From a virus, in the IMG/VR virus record IMGVR_UViG_3300034375_003172, positions 1 to 26,117 of that record: 26,117 nucleotides of DNA; one strand, written 5' to 3'. The translations under genes were made by a program, and so were the position numbers. Positions 12,838 through 20,821 of this stretch are shown here, piece by piece. Within the stretch, counting starts at the first letter, position 1. The number at the start of each line of letters is the position of its first letter. The notes beneath the pieces are model-generated. The model saw only the letters and a program-made list of their open reading frames with translations, ran no database searches and had not been told where the DNA came from.

Positions 12838-13246
12838 GAAAAATTTCTGGACTCTGGTGCGCAAATCACTGCCGCTCAAAATGTATCGGGTTGAGAATCG
12901 GGTTGCCAAAGGTATGCCCGATGTTCATTATTTGAAGGACGGCAACTCTGGTTGGGTTGAATTAAAATACTTGAAACAATGGCCAAAGACTCGTATTTCT
13001 GTCGGGTTGCGTCAAAACCAATACATATGGCACAAGCAATACAGAGCCGAAAATGGTAAATGTTGGGTTTTGATCAGGATTGGCAGAGATTTCACTGCGT
13101 TGTTTGACGGATTGGTTTCTCAAGAACTTTTCAAAAGACCAGCTCGTAAAGATTTCGTTGAAATGGCTTCTTGGTGTAAGTTTGGCAATTTGACCAAAGA
13201 AGACTGGGAAGAACTTGCTGGGATTCTGACTAAGGAAGAACTTTAG
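12830..13246 (+). CDS. VRR-NUC/PD-(D/E)XK nuclease
   Basis: 138 aa. The nuclease core is visible: MPD (D31), VELK (E44, K46) and LRQNQ (Q62), the D-ExK-Q pattern of VRR-NUC and related Holliday-junction or structure-specific nucleases; an N-terminal helix with E22 precedes it. The gene overlaps the SNF2 helicase by 8 bp, and a SNF2 protein with a VRR-NUC partner is a frequent pair in phages, so the two probably act as one machine on branched or damaged DNA. About 50 C-terminal residues are unassigned. The stop codon abuts the opposing late operon. Confidence 0.8.
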   Translation: MSEKNFWTLVRKSLPLKMYRVENRVAKGMPDVHYLKDGNSGWVELKYLKQWPKTRISVGLRQNQYIWHKQYRAENGKCWVLIRIGRDFTALFDGLVSQELFKRPARKDFVEMASWCKFGNLTKEDWEELAGILTKEEL

Positions 13247-13696
13247 CTATTTGCTCTTAAGACTAACAAGAAACAGTAGTAAGGCCACAGCCCCGCCAAC
13301 CAAACCGAGAGTGAAAATGCCCACAGCACCATAAGTAAGTGCAGTCTTGATGGCTTTCTTCTTAGCCAGTCTTTTAGCTTGTTCACGCTCAATAGCCTTG
13401 CGTTTAAGTTCCTTACGGTTAGTCATGAATTTTTGGTAGTCGTCCCAAAGTCCTGCTCGACCTTGGTAGATAAAAATTTGTTTTATTTCAGCTTCGTGAT
13501 TTTTAATTTTTTCGAGTTCAAAGAAAGCCTGCATATCACCTTGTTTAGCATCTTCCTCTAACTGTTCTTTTGCGTCTGAAAGTTTTACGAGGTGCGGACC
13601 CATTTCTCCTACAGAAGTTATGTGCCCACAAAGTTCTTTGACTGCGCCAATCGCCTCATTTGCGATTTTAATCGCGGCTATGGCTTCAAAGATCAT
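13247..13696 (-). CDS. Membrane-anchored helical protein, last gene of the late operon (149 aa)
   Basis: The N-terminal helix has small hydrophobic residues (FEAIAAIKIANEAIGAVKEL), then a glycine-bearing turn, a charged region ending in a Lys/Arg run (ERERAKRL-like, about 105-118), and one strong C-terminal membrane helix (VGIFTLGLVGGAVALLLFLV). The pattern (AI-AIK--GK, M-P-L-KL-DAKE) resembles a small protein often found at the end of structural blocks in marine phages; its function is not known. It overlaps the preceding gene by 4 bp, and its stop directly touches the stop of the opposing nuclease gene. Confidence 0.7.
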   Translation of the reverse strand: MIFEAIAAIKIANEAIGAVKELCGHITSVGEMGPHLVKLSDAKEQLEEDAKQGDMQAFFELEKIKNHEAEIKQIFIYQGRAGLWDDYQKFMTNRKELKRKAIEREQAKRLAKKKAIKTALTYGAVGIFTLGLVGGAVALLLFLVSLKSK

Positions 13697-15957
13697 TGCT
13701 GTGTCGCTTGCAAAATCTGCTCTCTGGCTGTTGGCGACAAACCTTCAACTACATTCTTAACAGCGGGAGGAGTTTCTTCCATGTCTTCCGTAGTCAGCTC
13801 TGGCCTCAGAGAAGCAGCAACTGTTGAAGTTAGTAGCGGTTGTTGAGTTCTTGCTGTGTATTGACGGACAGCATCACGAGCTTGACCTGCTGCAGCCATG
13901 CCCTCTCCAGCCTCAATCGCTTCCCTTACGAATGGTATGAATTTGCCGTATTGAAGTATCCCTGCACGAGCCATTCCTGAAAGAATCGTGTAGCCTGATC
14001 CCGATGGGTTGAGTTTGATCTCCGCCCAAAGTGTTGGCATCACATTCTTTCGGAACTCGGCAATCCTAGCGAGCTCGTCCGGAGTGAATACTTGTTCCAT
14101 CAATTTTTTATTTTTTACGAACACATCGTCGTAGCTATTGACGATCGCTGTCCTAGTTATGCCACCTGCTCTTCCGCCAGTGAAGGCTTTCTCAAGTATG
14201 CCGTCTTTGAGCAAAGCGACAACTTCTGCATACTGCTCTGCTGGCATGTTCTGCTCGAGCTTTTTGAGCGCAAGACCTATCGCTTGATTTGGTGCGAACT
14301 TGGCGTGACCGAACAAAATATTGGCGACTTGAAGTGGCGTGTACTCTGGGTTGCTAAGAGTCTCTAGAATCTTGTTTGCAGCTTTCTGCGGAGAAGTTGC
14401 TGCAGTTCCTTTCCCAGTCATCCCGATGTATTGCTTGTAGAGGCCTGTTGCTTCTTTGAGTTGATCAATGACTACTTGATCGCCTGTTATCAAACCTTTT
14501 TCAATGCCATCAAAAACAGTCTCATCAACAACAGCTTTGATCCTGCCTAAAGCAAGAGCCTCTGGAGTTCCAGGAGTTGCCTGTCTTGATGCGGCATTCA
14601 GTGATTTCTGATAAGCGTGCAGCTGAGTCAGATTTATGCCTTCAAGAGTCCCTTCCTCTGCAGCCTTCAATAGTTGCTGGAGATATTTGACCTCACCACT
14701 CAGAATTGGCATTTGAGCTAGCAATCTTTCTTCAATGCCTAGGTCGTCAACAACAGACAAAGCATTGTTAGCCATAGTAACACGACCTTCAGTTGTAAGC
14801 AGTGGCTGATCAACAGCCTCTTTTACAGCTTCATAGCCTTCTTTTGCAGCTTGTTTAGTTTGCGTAGCTTGTTTCTGAACAACTCCTGCAGCAGTTTCTG
14901 CAGCAGCTAACGGGACGCTCTCCGCCCCAGTCACAGCTTTAGAGCCTGACCCAAACTCATCCTGAAGAGCACGAGCATCAGCTCGAATGGCTTCAATCTG
15001 TGTGTCATCAAAGCCACGCAAAATCGATTGAGCAGTCGGGTCGGTGCTAGGAGCACGACGCATGACATCTTCAGCTTCCAACTGCTCTGTAACTTTTTCT
15101 GTCGGTGTGGATCTATCTGGCAGTGGGGCTGTCCTCTGGCCAGACGTCAATGGGTATTTTGATTCCTGCTGAGCACCGCCACCAGCACGTTGTGCTAATG
15201 ACTCAAGAACTGGAGTTATGCGAGGAGCTGTAGCTCTTACAACTTCTGTCGCACCTTCAACCACAGGCTTTGCAACAGCTCCAACACCTTTACTGATGCC
15301 TTTGACCAAAGGTGGCAATAGTACATCTGCACCAACGCCAACCCCAGTCGCAATTGCAACGTCTTTTGCCAGATCACCAACACCCTCTTTTTTCTGTGCT
15401 GTTGTTTCTGGTGTGAGAGAAGCCTCAATGCCTTTCCCACCAAGCTCTGTTGTTGAGTAGGCTGGCAAGCCCCTCATGATAGTTTGGCCAGTAGTTTTAG
15501 CACCGCTAACAAGTTTGGTTGCTGGCAGGTACTTGTAGATTTCACCAGTCAATGTCCCGATATCTTGCTCTGAGATTCCTGGCTTGTTGACGTAGTATGG
15601 CTTGTCGTTCCAGATGATCATCGGGTGATTGAACTCGTCGGAGTAGACGCCACCAAAACGCTCGTCACCTTTGAACTGATTCTTGATTACTTCAGCCTTG
15701 CCCCAATCATCACGAGTGAACATCAATCGCACATTGGTCCCGAAAGCATCCCAAAAGCCAACGTCTGGGATATCTGTTGCTTCTGGCACAGTTGGGTATT
15801 CTAGCTCTACGCCATGGCCTGTTGCTGCTTGATACAAGCCTTTGACAACATCTGCAGCTTGATCAGAGAGTGAGACTTCTTCTGTTTCAGTCTGTTCGTC
15901 AAGAATCGGACCACTACCACCAACTGTACCTGCACCTGCAGGGACTTGTAAACCCAT
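13693..15957 (-). CDS. Large helical virion protein, candidate ejection protein (754 aa)
   Basis: I chose ATG 15957 (TAATG overlap with the gene before, GGGGAG 9 nt upstream) over ATG 15972, which has no SD spacing. The N-terminus is Gly-rich; a small globular part follows (about 80-140, with YSDEFNHPMIIWNDKPYYVN). About residues 190-240 are a hydrophobic Gly/Val/Ala segment (VAIATGVGVGADVLLPPLV) that could enter a membrane. The remainder is a long Ala/Glu/Lys helical region. Length, helicity and place at the end of the structural run recall the largest internal/ejection proteins of podoviruses. No lytic transglycosylase motif was seen. The role is inferred, not recognised. Confidence 0.6.
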   Translation of the reverse strand: MGLQVPAGAGTVGGSGPILDEQTETEEVSLSDQAADVVKGLYQAATGHGVELEYPTVPEATDIPDVGFWDAFGTNVRLMFTRDDWGKAEVIKNQFKGDERFGGVYSDEFNHPMIIWNDKPYYVNKPGISEQDIGTLTGEIYKYLPATKLVSGAKTTGQTIMRGLPAYSTTELGGKGIEASLTPETTAQKKEGVGDLAKDVAIATGVGVGADVLLPPLVKGISKGVGAVAKPVVEGATEVVRATAPRITPVLESLAQRAGGGAQQESKYPLTSGQRTAPLPDRSTPTEKVTEQLEAEDVMRRAPSTDPTAQSILRGFDDTQIEAIRADARALQDEFGSGSKAVTGAESVPLAAAETAAGVVQKQATQTKQAAKEGYEAVKEAVDQPLLTTEGRVTMANNALSVVDDLGIEERLLAQMPILSGEVKYLQQLLKAAEEGTLEGINLTQLHAYQKSLNAASRQATPGTPEALALGRIKAVVDETVFDGIEKGLITGDQVVIDQLKEATGLYKQYIGMTGKGTAATSPQKAANKILETLSNPEYTPLQVANILFGHAKFAPNQAIGLALKKLEQNMPAEQYAEVVALLKDGILEKAFTGGRAGGITRTAIVNSYDDVFVKNKKLMEQVFTPDELARIAEFRKNVMPTLWAEIKLNPSGSGYTILSGMARAGILQYGKFIPFVREAIEAGEGMAAAGQARDAVRQYTARTQQPLLTSTVAASLRPELTTEDMEETPPAVKNVVEGLSPTAREQILQATQQ

Positions 15958-17513
15958 TATTGTGCTCCCCATCCTTTGATGATATACGGAGACATGCTGT
16001 CAAAAATACCATTGTTAATGACGACAGCACCATTAGGCAATGCATTGTAAAAAGCATCAAACTCTTCCTGATTGTTAGGATCGCCTGTGTATTTCTCAAA
16101 TATTCCTTTGTCAACTTTGCGCAACTCTTGGTTGATCTCTTTGGTTGTTGCACCTTGTTCAAGCATTTCAATCTCTGTGTCATTCATCCACATTCCATTT
16201 TCTGCCATCTTTTTGAAAGCATACAAAGAAATGTAGTTGGCTTCTGGGGTGTTGCCCATGCTGACAGATGCTTTTTGATATGCTGCAAATTCAATGTCAG
16301 AAGTCGAGCCAGAGCCTGAAGGACGCATCTTCGGAGCCAAGAAATAAGAAACTTGCTCAAGTGTTTCGAATCCGACAATCTGTGGATCTTTCACACCGAA
16401 CGTCTGTGAGAAAATTTGTTTGAATGGCTGAAGGACTTGAGCCAGCCTTCCAGTTTCGACGTTACCAGACAGCAACAAATCCATTGCTTCGTTGACTTTC
16501 GGTATGACAGTCGCAGCTTTATCAACGTACTCTGTTTTAATGTCAGCGAGTGCTTCACTACGCTTCTTTTGAAAAGTAGCACTAGGTGGCGGTTGCCCAC
16601 CTTGAGCAACGCCAAGGTTAATGCCTATAATTTCTCCATCTCTGACTTGAGCTGTTAACTCTTGATAATTGTTCCCGAGAACGATAGCCTTGCCTATTTT
16701 ATCATCTTCATCTGTAGCTATTTTTTCAAATATTGAAACGTAGTTAGGATCGCCTTCTTTCAAACCATTGCGCTCAAGGAATGTTTTAGCATTCTCTGGC
16801 GACATATAAACTGCAGAACCGAGGCTCATAGATTTCAGAGTCGTTTTACTAGGCTTGTCTGTCAGGGTGAATCCTTCAGCTTTAGCTTTTTCATAGTCTT
16901 GCGAGCCGAAGACCACTGGTAAACTCTTTTGACCAGCGTCGTTATAAAGTGTGATTGGCTTCATGCTTGCCATTGCAGTTGTATCTGGGCCAGTGAATGC
17001 TGCGCCAATTTGATTGCCAGCTGCATCTTGTTTGATGTAATGATACATAGGTGCGCCATCGGCACTTCTCATCACTTTATTATCAGAGCCCATAACAGGA
17101 TCAAGTTTTACAAGTTTGATTCCTTTGCCAGTTCCCTTTGGATTAATCAATGTCGCTAACTGAACTGCTGTTGTTGGGAGAGTTGCCTCTTCTTTCCTTC
17201 GCAGCTGTGCGTCTTGTATCAAGTACTGTGCAGGTGACATTGCTGCTGTTCCAGCTGCACCCAATGCTGTGGCTCCTGGCTTGCTAGCCTCTGCTGCCAT
17301 CTGGCTAAAGAACATCAAGGAAAGCAATGCAGGATCAACTGGCTCTCTCTGTGGGTACAGACTTCTTGCCAAGTTCATAGCAGACTCAAGATTTTGATTG
17401 CCAAGAACACCAGCCAAAGCACCTTGTGGGAGTGTGCTAACATCAGTTGATGAAGCTCCCAAGACCTGACTTGGTTGTGCTGTTACTCTTGGCGTTGCGG
17501 TTCTTTCAACCAT
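15957..17513 (-). CDS. Virion protein, candidate internal/ejection protein (518 aa)
   Basis: Pro/Thr/Ala-rich start followed by hydrophobic-Ala helices (ALLSLMFFSQMAAEASKPGA). The central part (about 105-250) is predicted beta-rich with short repeats; the C-terminal half is helical (IKTEYVDKAATVIPKVNEAM). SD GAGGT lies 8 nt before ATG 17513. It overlaps the 754-aa gene by one base. I know similar proteins only as unnamed structural proteins of marine phages. Its place between two other large helical proteins suggests it enters the cell with the DNA or lines the portal/tail, but no motif proves it. Confidence 0.55.
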   Translation of the reverse strand: MVERTATPRVTAQPSQVLGASSTDVSTLPQGALAGVLGNQNLESAMNLARSLYPQREPVDPALLSLMFFSQMAAEASKPGATALGAAGTAAMSPAQYLIQDAQLRRKEEATLPTTAVQLATLINPKGTGKGIKLVKLDPVMGSDNKVMRSADGAPMYHYIKQDAAGNQIGAAFTGPDTTAMASMKPITLYNDAGQKSLPVVFGSQDYEKAKAEGFTLTDKPSKTTLKSMSLGSAVYMSPENAKTFLERNGLKEGDPNYVSIFEKIATDEDDKIGKAIVLGNNYQELTAQVRDGEIIGINLGVAQGGQPPPSATFQKKRSEALADIKTEYVDKAATVIPKVNEAMDLLLSGNVETGRLAQVLQPFKQIFSQTFGVKDPQIVGFETLEQVSYFLAPKMRPSGSGSTSDIEFAAYQKASVSMGNTPEANYISLYAFKKMAENGMWMNDTEIEMLEQGATTKEINQELRKVDKGIFEKYTGDPNNQEEFDAFYNALPNGAVVINNGIFDSMSPYIIKGWGAQ

Positions 17514-17524
17514 TATAAATTACC

Positions 17525-18514
17525 TCAGGTTGAAGCGAGCTTGTATGCACTTGCCAGTGCACCTAGCCCACCCATTGTCTGCCCATAAACACTTGGCGAT
17601 TGTAAATACTGGTTGCCTTGTGTTAAGCTGTACTGAGTCGTTTCGTACGGGACACCTTTCAAAGCACCTAGTGCAAAATTGAGCATCTGGAATGGGAACT
17701 CACGTTGCTCAACATAATCTGCATATGCTAGGTCAAGAGCCATCTGATCAAGCCTTCTCCTAGCCTCACCAGCAGTCAACAAGCCTGCAGCAGTTTGCTC
17801 TTCAATGCCTTGGACAAGAGGAGCCATCTCTGTGAGCCTCTCTGCTTGGCGCAGGCGAGAAGCTTCTTCAGTTTCATAAGCAGAACGCAATGAATCTTCC
17901 GCCCCGAATCTTGCTTCACGCTCTCTGTCAAATCTTTGTCCTGCAAACTCAAGACCTCTGGCTGCAGCCTCAGCACGGATATCGCCTATGGCTTTGGCAC
18001 CTTCTGTCGCAGTTAAAACGTCTTGAATTGCAGAACGAGAACCACCAAATGCTCCTGCTCTTGCAGCCTGTGCTGCTTGCGCTCTCTTTTCTAGTTCAAT
18101 CTGCTCTTGTGCTGCACGGACTGCTGGGTCTGCAGCTTGCTGATAAATATCCAAGAAAGGCTGTGCAGAGGTCATGCTGAACTGATCGCCCAACAACTGC
18201 TCTCTTGTTGCAGCATCGTAACCTTGACCTAATGCTTCTGTCGCTGTTTGTGCACGAGTAAGAAGAGGATCTACTTTGGCACCAACTCCTTCAAGGATCC
18301 TGAATGCCTCTTGTTCTTCTGGCGTCAGTTTAGATCCATCGTAAGTTGCAACACGAGGAGCATCAAAAGAAGGAAATTCAGAAGCAGCTAACTCACGAGC
18401 CTGATCATAAAGTTCACGGCCACCAGCAGAAACCCATTCAGGGATGTCTGTTCCCTGAAGGACATTGGAATAGCTCGGTAATTCTTCAACACTTGTTGAG
18501 CAGAAACCACCCAT
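17525..18514 (-). CDS. Helical virion protein, candidate ejection/DNA-transfer protein (329 aa)
   Basis: Almost wholly helical and Ala/Glu/Gln/Arg-rich. The segment EKRAQAAQAARAGAFGGSRS (about 142-161) followed by long helices (RAEAAARGLEFAGQRFDREREAR) is familiar from phage proteins encoded beside internal virion proteins. It starts MGGFCSTS, with the SD GGAGAG upstream, and begins 1 nt after the GNAT gene's stop. Compare P22 gp7/gp20 and T7 gp14, which are small helical ejection proteins; the similarity is in character and context, not sequence. Confidence 0.6.
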   Translation of the reverse strand: MGGFCSTSVEELPSYSNVLQGTDIPEWVSAGGRELYDQARELAASEFPSFDAPRVATYDGSKLTPEEQEAFRILEGVGAKVDPLLTRAQTATEALGQGYDAATREQLLGDQFSMTSAQPFLDIYQQAADPAVRAAQEQIELEKRAQAAQAARAGAFGGSRSAIQDVLTATEGAKAIGDIRAEAAARGLEFAGQRFDREREARFGAEDSLRSAYETEEASRLRQAERLTEMAPLVQGIEEQTAAGLLTAGEARRRLDQMALDLAYADYVEQREFPFQMLNFALGALKGVPYETTQYSLTQGNQYLQSPSVYGQTMGGLGALASAYKLAST

Positions 18515-18515
18515 A

Positions 18516-18956
18516 TCAACTCTCCACGTACACTATCCCAGCTTTTATCAGGCCGAGCTTTGTATAAAATTTATCTTTCCGTTCTAGGTCTCCGGAGAAG
18601 ATGTGACCAAGCCTAAGTGGAATTTTAGCCTCTTTAGCCACATTCATAAACTCTTTTATCAAAAGATACCCTGCTCTTGACTTCCTGTTCTCTGGATGAA
18701 CATAGAACCAGTTGTCTGCTAGGAACTTCTCTTCCGACCACCAATCGGAGCCAACATGGCCTCCGATAGAACCTATTATGCCATTTTCATCAGTTGTCGC
18801 TACGAAAACAACACCCCGATGAACTGCCTCGCTGATTTTGTTTATCAGCTTTTCAGAACTGATTTTTGGCGTGTTCAGCTCTGTTTGATTATGCATGTCA
18901 ACCAACATCATCGCCAAAGCAGAGATGTCAAATATGGTTGCTCTGCGAATATTCAT
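18516..18956 (-). CDS. GNAT-family N-acetyltransferase
   Basis: 146 aa. It begins with the usual first strand and helix (MNIRRATIFDISALAMMLVD) and contains the beta4-motif A region LADNWFYVHPENRKSRAGYLLIKEF (about 80-104), where NRKSRAGYLL corresponds to the R/Q-x-x-G-x-G/A acetyl-CoA pyrophosphate loop, slightly degenerate. The C-terminus (IFSGDLERKDKFYTKLGLIKAG) is the GNAT motif B with the tyrosine. It would transfer an acetyl group to an amine on an unknown target. It lies inside the virion gene run with a 4-bp overlap, so it is made late; it may modify a structural protein or a host protein. Confidence 0.8.
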   Translation of the reverse strand: MNIRRATIFDISALAMMLVDMHNQTELNTPKISSEKLINKISEAVHRGVVFVATTDENGIIGSIGGHVGSDWWSEEKFLADNWFYVHPENRKSRAGYLLIKEFMNVAKEAKIPLRLGHIFSGDLERKDKFYTKLGLIKAGIVYVES

Positions 18957-19276
18957 CGAATACCGCCAAGAGCTCCCATGTCACCACCTTGCTGCATCGG
19001 TTGTTGACCGCCACCTTGTTGCTGCATGACAGCATCAATGAGCTTTTGAAGTTCTGGTAACAGCTTCATCAAAACTCTAGCGACTTCTGGTGTGATGACA
19101 GAATCAAGCATTTTTAGCTCTTCTGGAGACATATTAGCCAGACGAGACATCAAAACAGCCGCAATGCTGTCAGATGGCTTCATGAGATTCTCACGAGCTT
19201 CTGGTGGCATTGCTGAAAGTGGATTCTGATTAGCACCTTGTTGCATGCGCATCATTTCTTCTTGACTACGAGCCAT
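18953..19276 (-). CDS. Small Gln/Gly/Met-rich virion-associated protein (107 aa)
   Basis: The N-terminus is Met/Gln-rich (MARSQEEMMRMQQG). A central helical part (SPEELKMLDSVITPEVARVL) is followed by a low-complexity Gln/Gly tail (VMQQQGGGQQPMQQGG). No enzyme motif. It starts 1 nt after the 431-aa gene and overlaps the GNAT gene by 4 bp. The short size, disordered tail and place suggest a structural or assembly factor (for example a scaffold or adaptor), but this is unproven. Confidence 0.65.
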   Translation of the reverse strand: MARSQEEMMRMQQGANQNPLSAMPPEARENLMKPSDSIAAVLMSRLANMSPEELKMLDSVITPEVARVLMKLLPELQKLIDAVMQQQGGGQQPMQQGGDMGALGGIR

Positions 19277-19277
19277 A

Positions 19278-20573
19278 TTAGCACTCCTTGGTTTCGTATA
19301 ATACAGACCAGTCGGACTGAGAGCAGAATGCTCCGATCAACCAGCATGTTGGTTCTAAGATCTTCCTGTAGATCTTTCCGAGCAGATCTCCTTTATCACG
19401 AAGACCGTAAATGTATTCAATCTCGTTTGCTCTGTGCGTAGCGATGTGTTTCCACAACTTAACACCCTTACCCTTCCGCATGTTGCGAACGACGCTTACA
19501 GCCCAGATATGATAGCCATTCACATGCTGAGGTGTTAGGTAATCGCGAGTGAATCTGTAATCTAACACAACTTGTTTTCTCGTCATAAATCCTTGACGAC
19601 ACAACTCGTTGCAAATGACTCGTCCACCAAGGATTCCGCCAAGCGTTCCGCCAATGACGCCACCGAGTCCAGGGAGCAACGCATTTCCTAGTGCTGTACC
19701 GATGGCAGAAGCCCCAGCAGATTTTGCAGCTTTCTCTGGATCTTTGCCCATCGCAAGTTGAACACCAAAGTTGAAAACGCCACCCATGCCTGCAGAAGAC
19801 CAGTTCTGTTTAGCACCTTCGCCATATAGCCTGTTGCCAACTCCCTCTAAATAACTTGGCTGAGGCAATGCTGGGTTGATGTCTGCTGCTGGTAAGCTCC
19901 CACCAACTTCTTTGATAGCTTCTCTTACAGCATCTTCTGAGTAAACTGTTGGACCTTTTAATCCACCAATTTTCGATGCACCTTCAGTCCCTTTCAATTT
20001 GTTATAAAGATCTAGGTTGCCTGTTGCTTCTGCTGTTGCCCTGTCTGCGATATCAGGATAGTAAATTTTTCCTTTAGGTATTGCATCGAGCTTCAAAAGT
20101 TGTTGGCCTCTTGATGCAGAAGCTGCAGCAGATTCTGAGGCTGTATCAAAACCAATAGAGGATGCTAGTCCTTTGCCTGTTTTCTCAAGAGTCCCAAGGT
20201 TCATATAATAAGGATCTGTTAGTGCAGCTCCAACGTTCGTTCCAACATAGGTCGCGGCAGATGATGCAACGTCACCTATTGCTTGTTTCCGGATTTCTTC
20301 AGGAGTCATATATCCTGGAGGAGTCTGATCACCAACTGTTTCTTGATACCTGTTGAGCATCTCTTGATCAACTGGGTTGCTCGGAGTATATGTCCTTTCG
20401 CCTGTTTGAATCGTACGAACCCATTGGAAAACTGGCATTGATTCTGTGCCATATATGTCCTGCAGTTGAGTAAGATCCATGTCAGGTGCGGCTGACTCTG
20501 TTTGATAAACATTGTATGTATAAGTCTGAGGATCTTCGTTTGTCAATCCCGAGAGTGCTCCTGGTTCTGCCAT
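19278..20573 (-). CDS. Virion protein with Gly-zipper segment and Cys-containing C-terminal domain (431 aa)
   Basis: Residues 1-270 are mixed and partly disordered. About residues 280-317 form a Gly/Ala/Leu stretch (ALLPGLGGVIGGTLGGILGG) that looks like a glycine-zipper membrane-inserting element. Then a conserved-looking domain starts RVICNELCRQGFM and continues with D-RFTRDYLTPQHVNGYHIWA and a basic helix; I have seen this RVICTEL/GY--WA pattern at the C-termini of several phage proteins of unknown function. SD AGGAG lies 10 nt before ATG 20573. It is a candidate ejection or tail-tip protein that breaches the host membrane. The role is inferred. Confidence 0.6.
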   Translation of the reverse strand: MAEPGALSGLTNEDPQTYTYNVYQTESAAPDMDLTQLQDIYGTESMPVFQWVRTIQTGERTYTPSNPVDQEMLNRYQETVGDQTPPGYMTPEEIRKQAIGDVASSAATYVGTNVGAALTDPYYMNLGTLEKTGKGLASSIGFDTASESAAASASRGQQLLKLDAIPKGKIYYPDIADRATAEATGNLDLYNKLKGTEGASKIGGLKGPTVYSEDAVREAIKEVGGSLPAADINPALPQPSYLEGVGNRLYGEGAKQNWSSAGMGGVFNFGVQLAMGKDPEKAAKSAGASAIGTALGNALLPGLGGVIGGTLGGILGGRVICNELCRQGFMTRKQVVLDYRFTRDYLTPQHVNGYHIWAVSVVRNMRKGKGVKLWKHIATHRANEIEYIYGLRDKGDLLGKIYRKILEPTCWLIGAFCSQSDWSVLYETKEC

Positions 20574-20821
20574 TAGCTGATCACTCCTTTAGCTTTAAGA
20601 TCGGTTATTAAAGTCCCCAGAACATCTGCGACTTCTGCTAAAGTCGTAGAGTCTGCATCAAGAACTCTGTCTGTTGTAACATTGCTCATTTGATATGGCT
20701 CTACGGAAGCAGAGCTCTGCAAAGAACGTATCTGGAGTTCCAGTGTGTTGACTAATCTGTCACCCCAACCTTTTTGATATTCTGCTGGTGCTGCTGGTAG
20801 TCTTGGGTTTATCCTACTCAT
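20573..20821 (-). CDS. Small conserved structural-region protein (82 aa)
   Basis: MSRINPRLPAAPAEYQKGWG, then a helix (RLVNTLELQIRSLQSS), then TTDRVLDADSTTLAEVADVL and GTLITDLKAKG. The last part is a pattern I have met repeatedly in marine phage virion blocks (TDRtfDADSTTLdElADVLGTLI), always without assigned function. It overlaps the large tail protein gene by 4 bp and the next gene by 1 bp. It may be a tail-fibre attachment or neck component; this is position-based only. Confidence 0.7.
   Translation of the reverse strand: MSRINPRLPAAPAEYQKGWGDRLVNTLELQIRSLQSSASVEPYQMSNVTTDRVLDADSTTLAEVADVLGTLITDLKAKGVIS

Noticed and set aside
15870-16319. 149-codon open frame on the + strand
   Set aside because: Opposes the two large virion genes across their junction and has no SD or motif.
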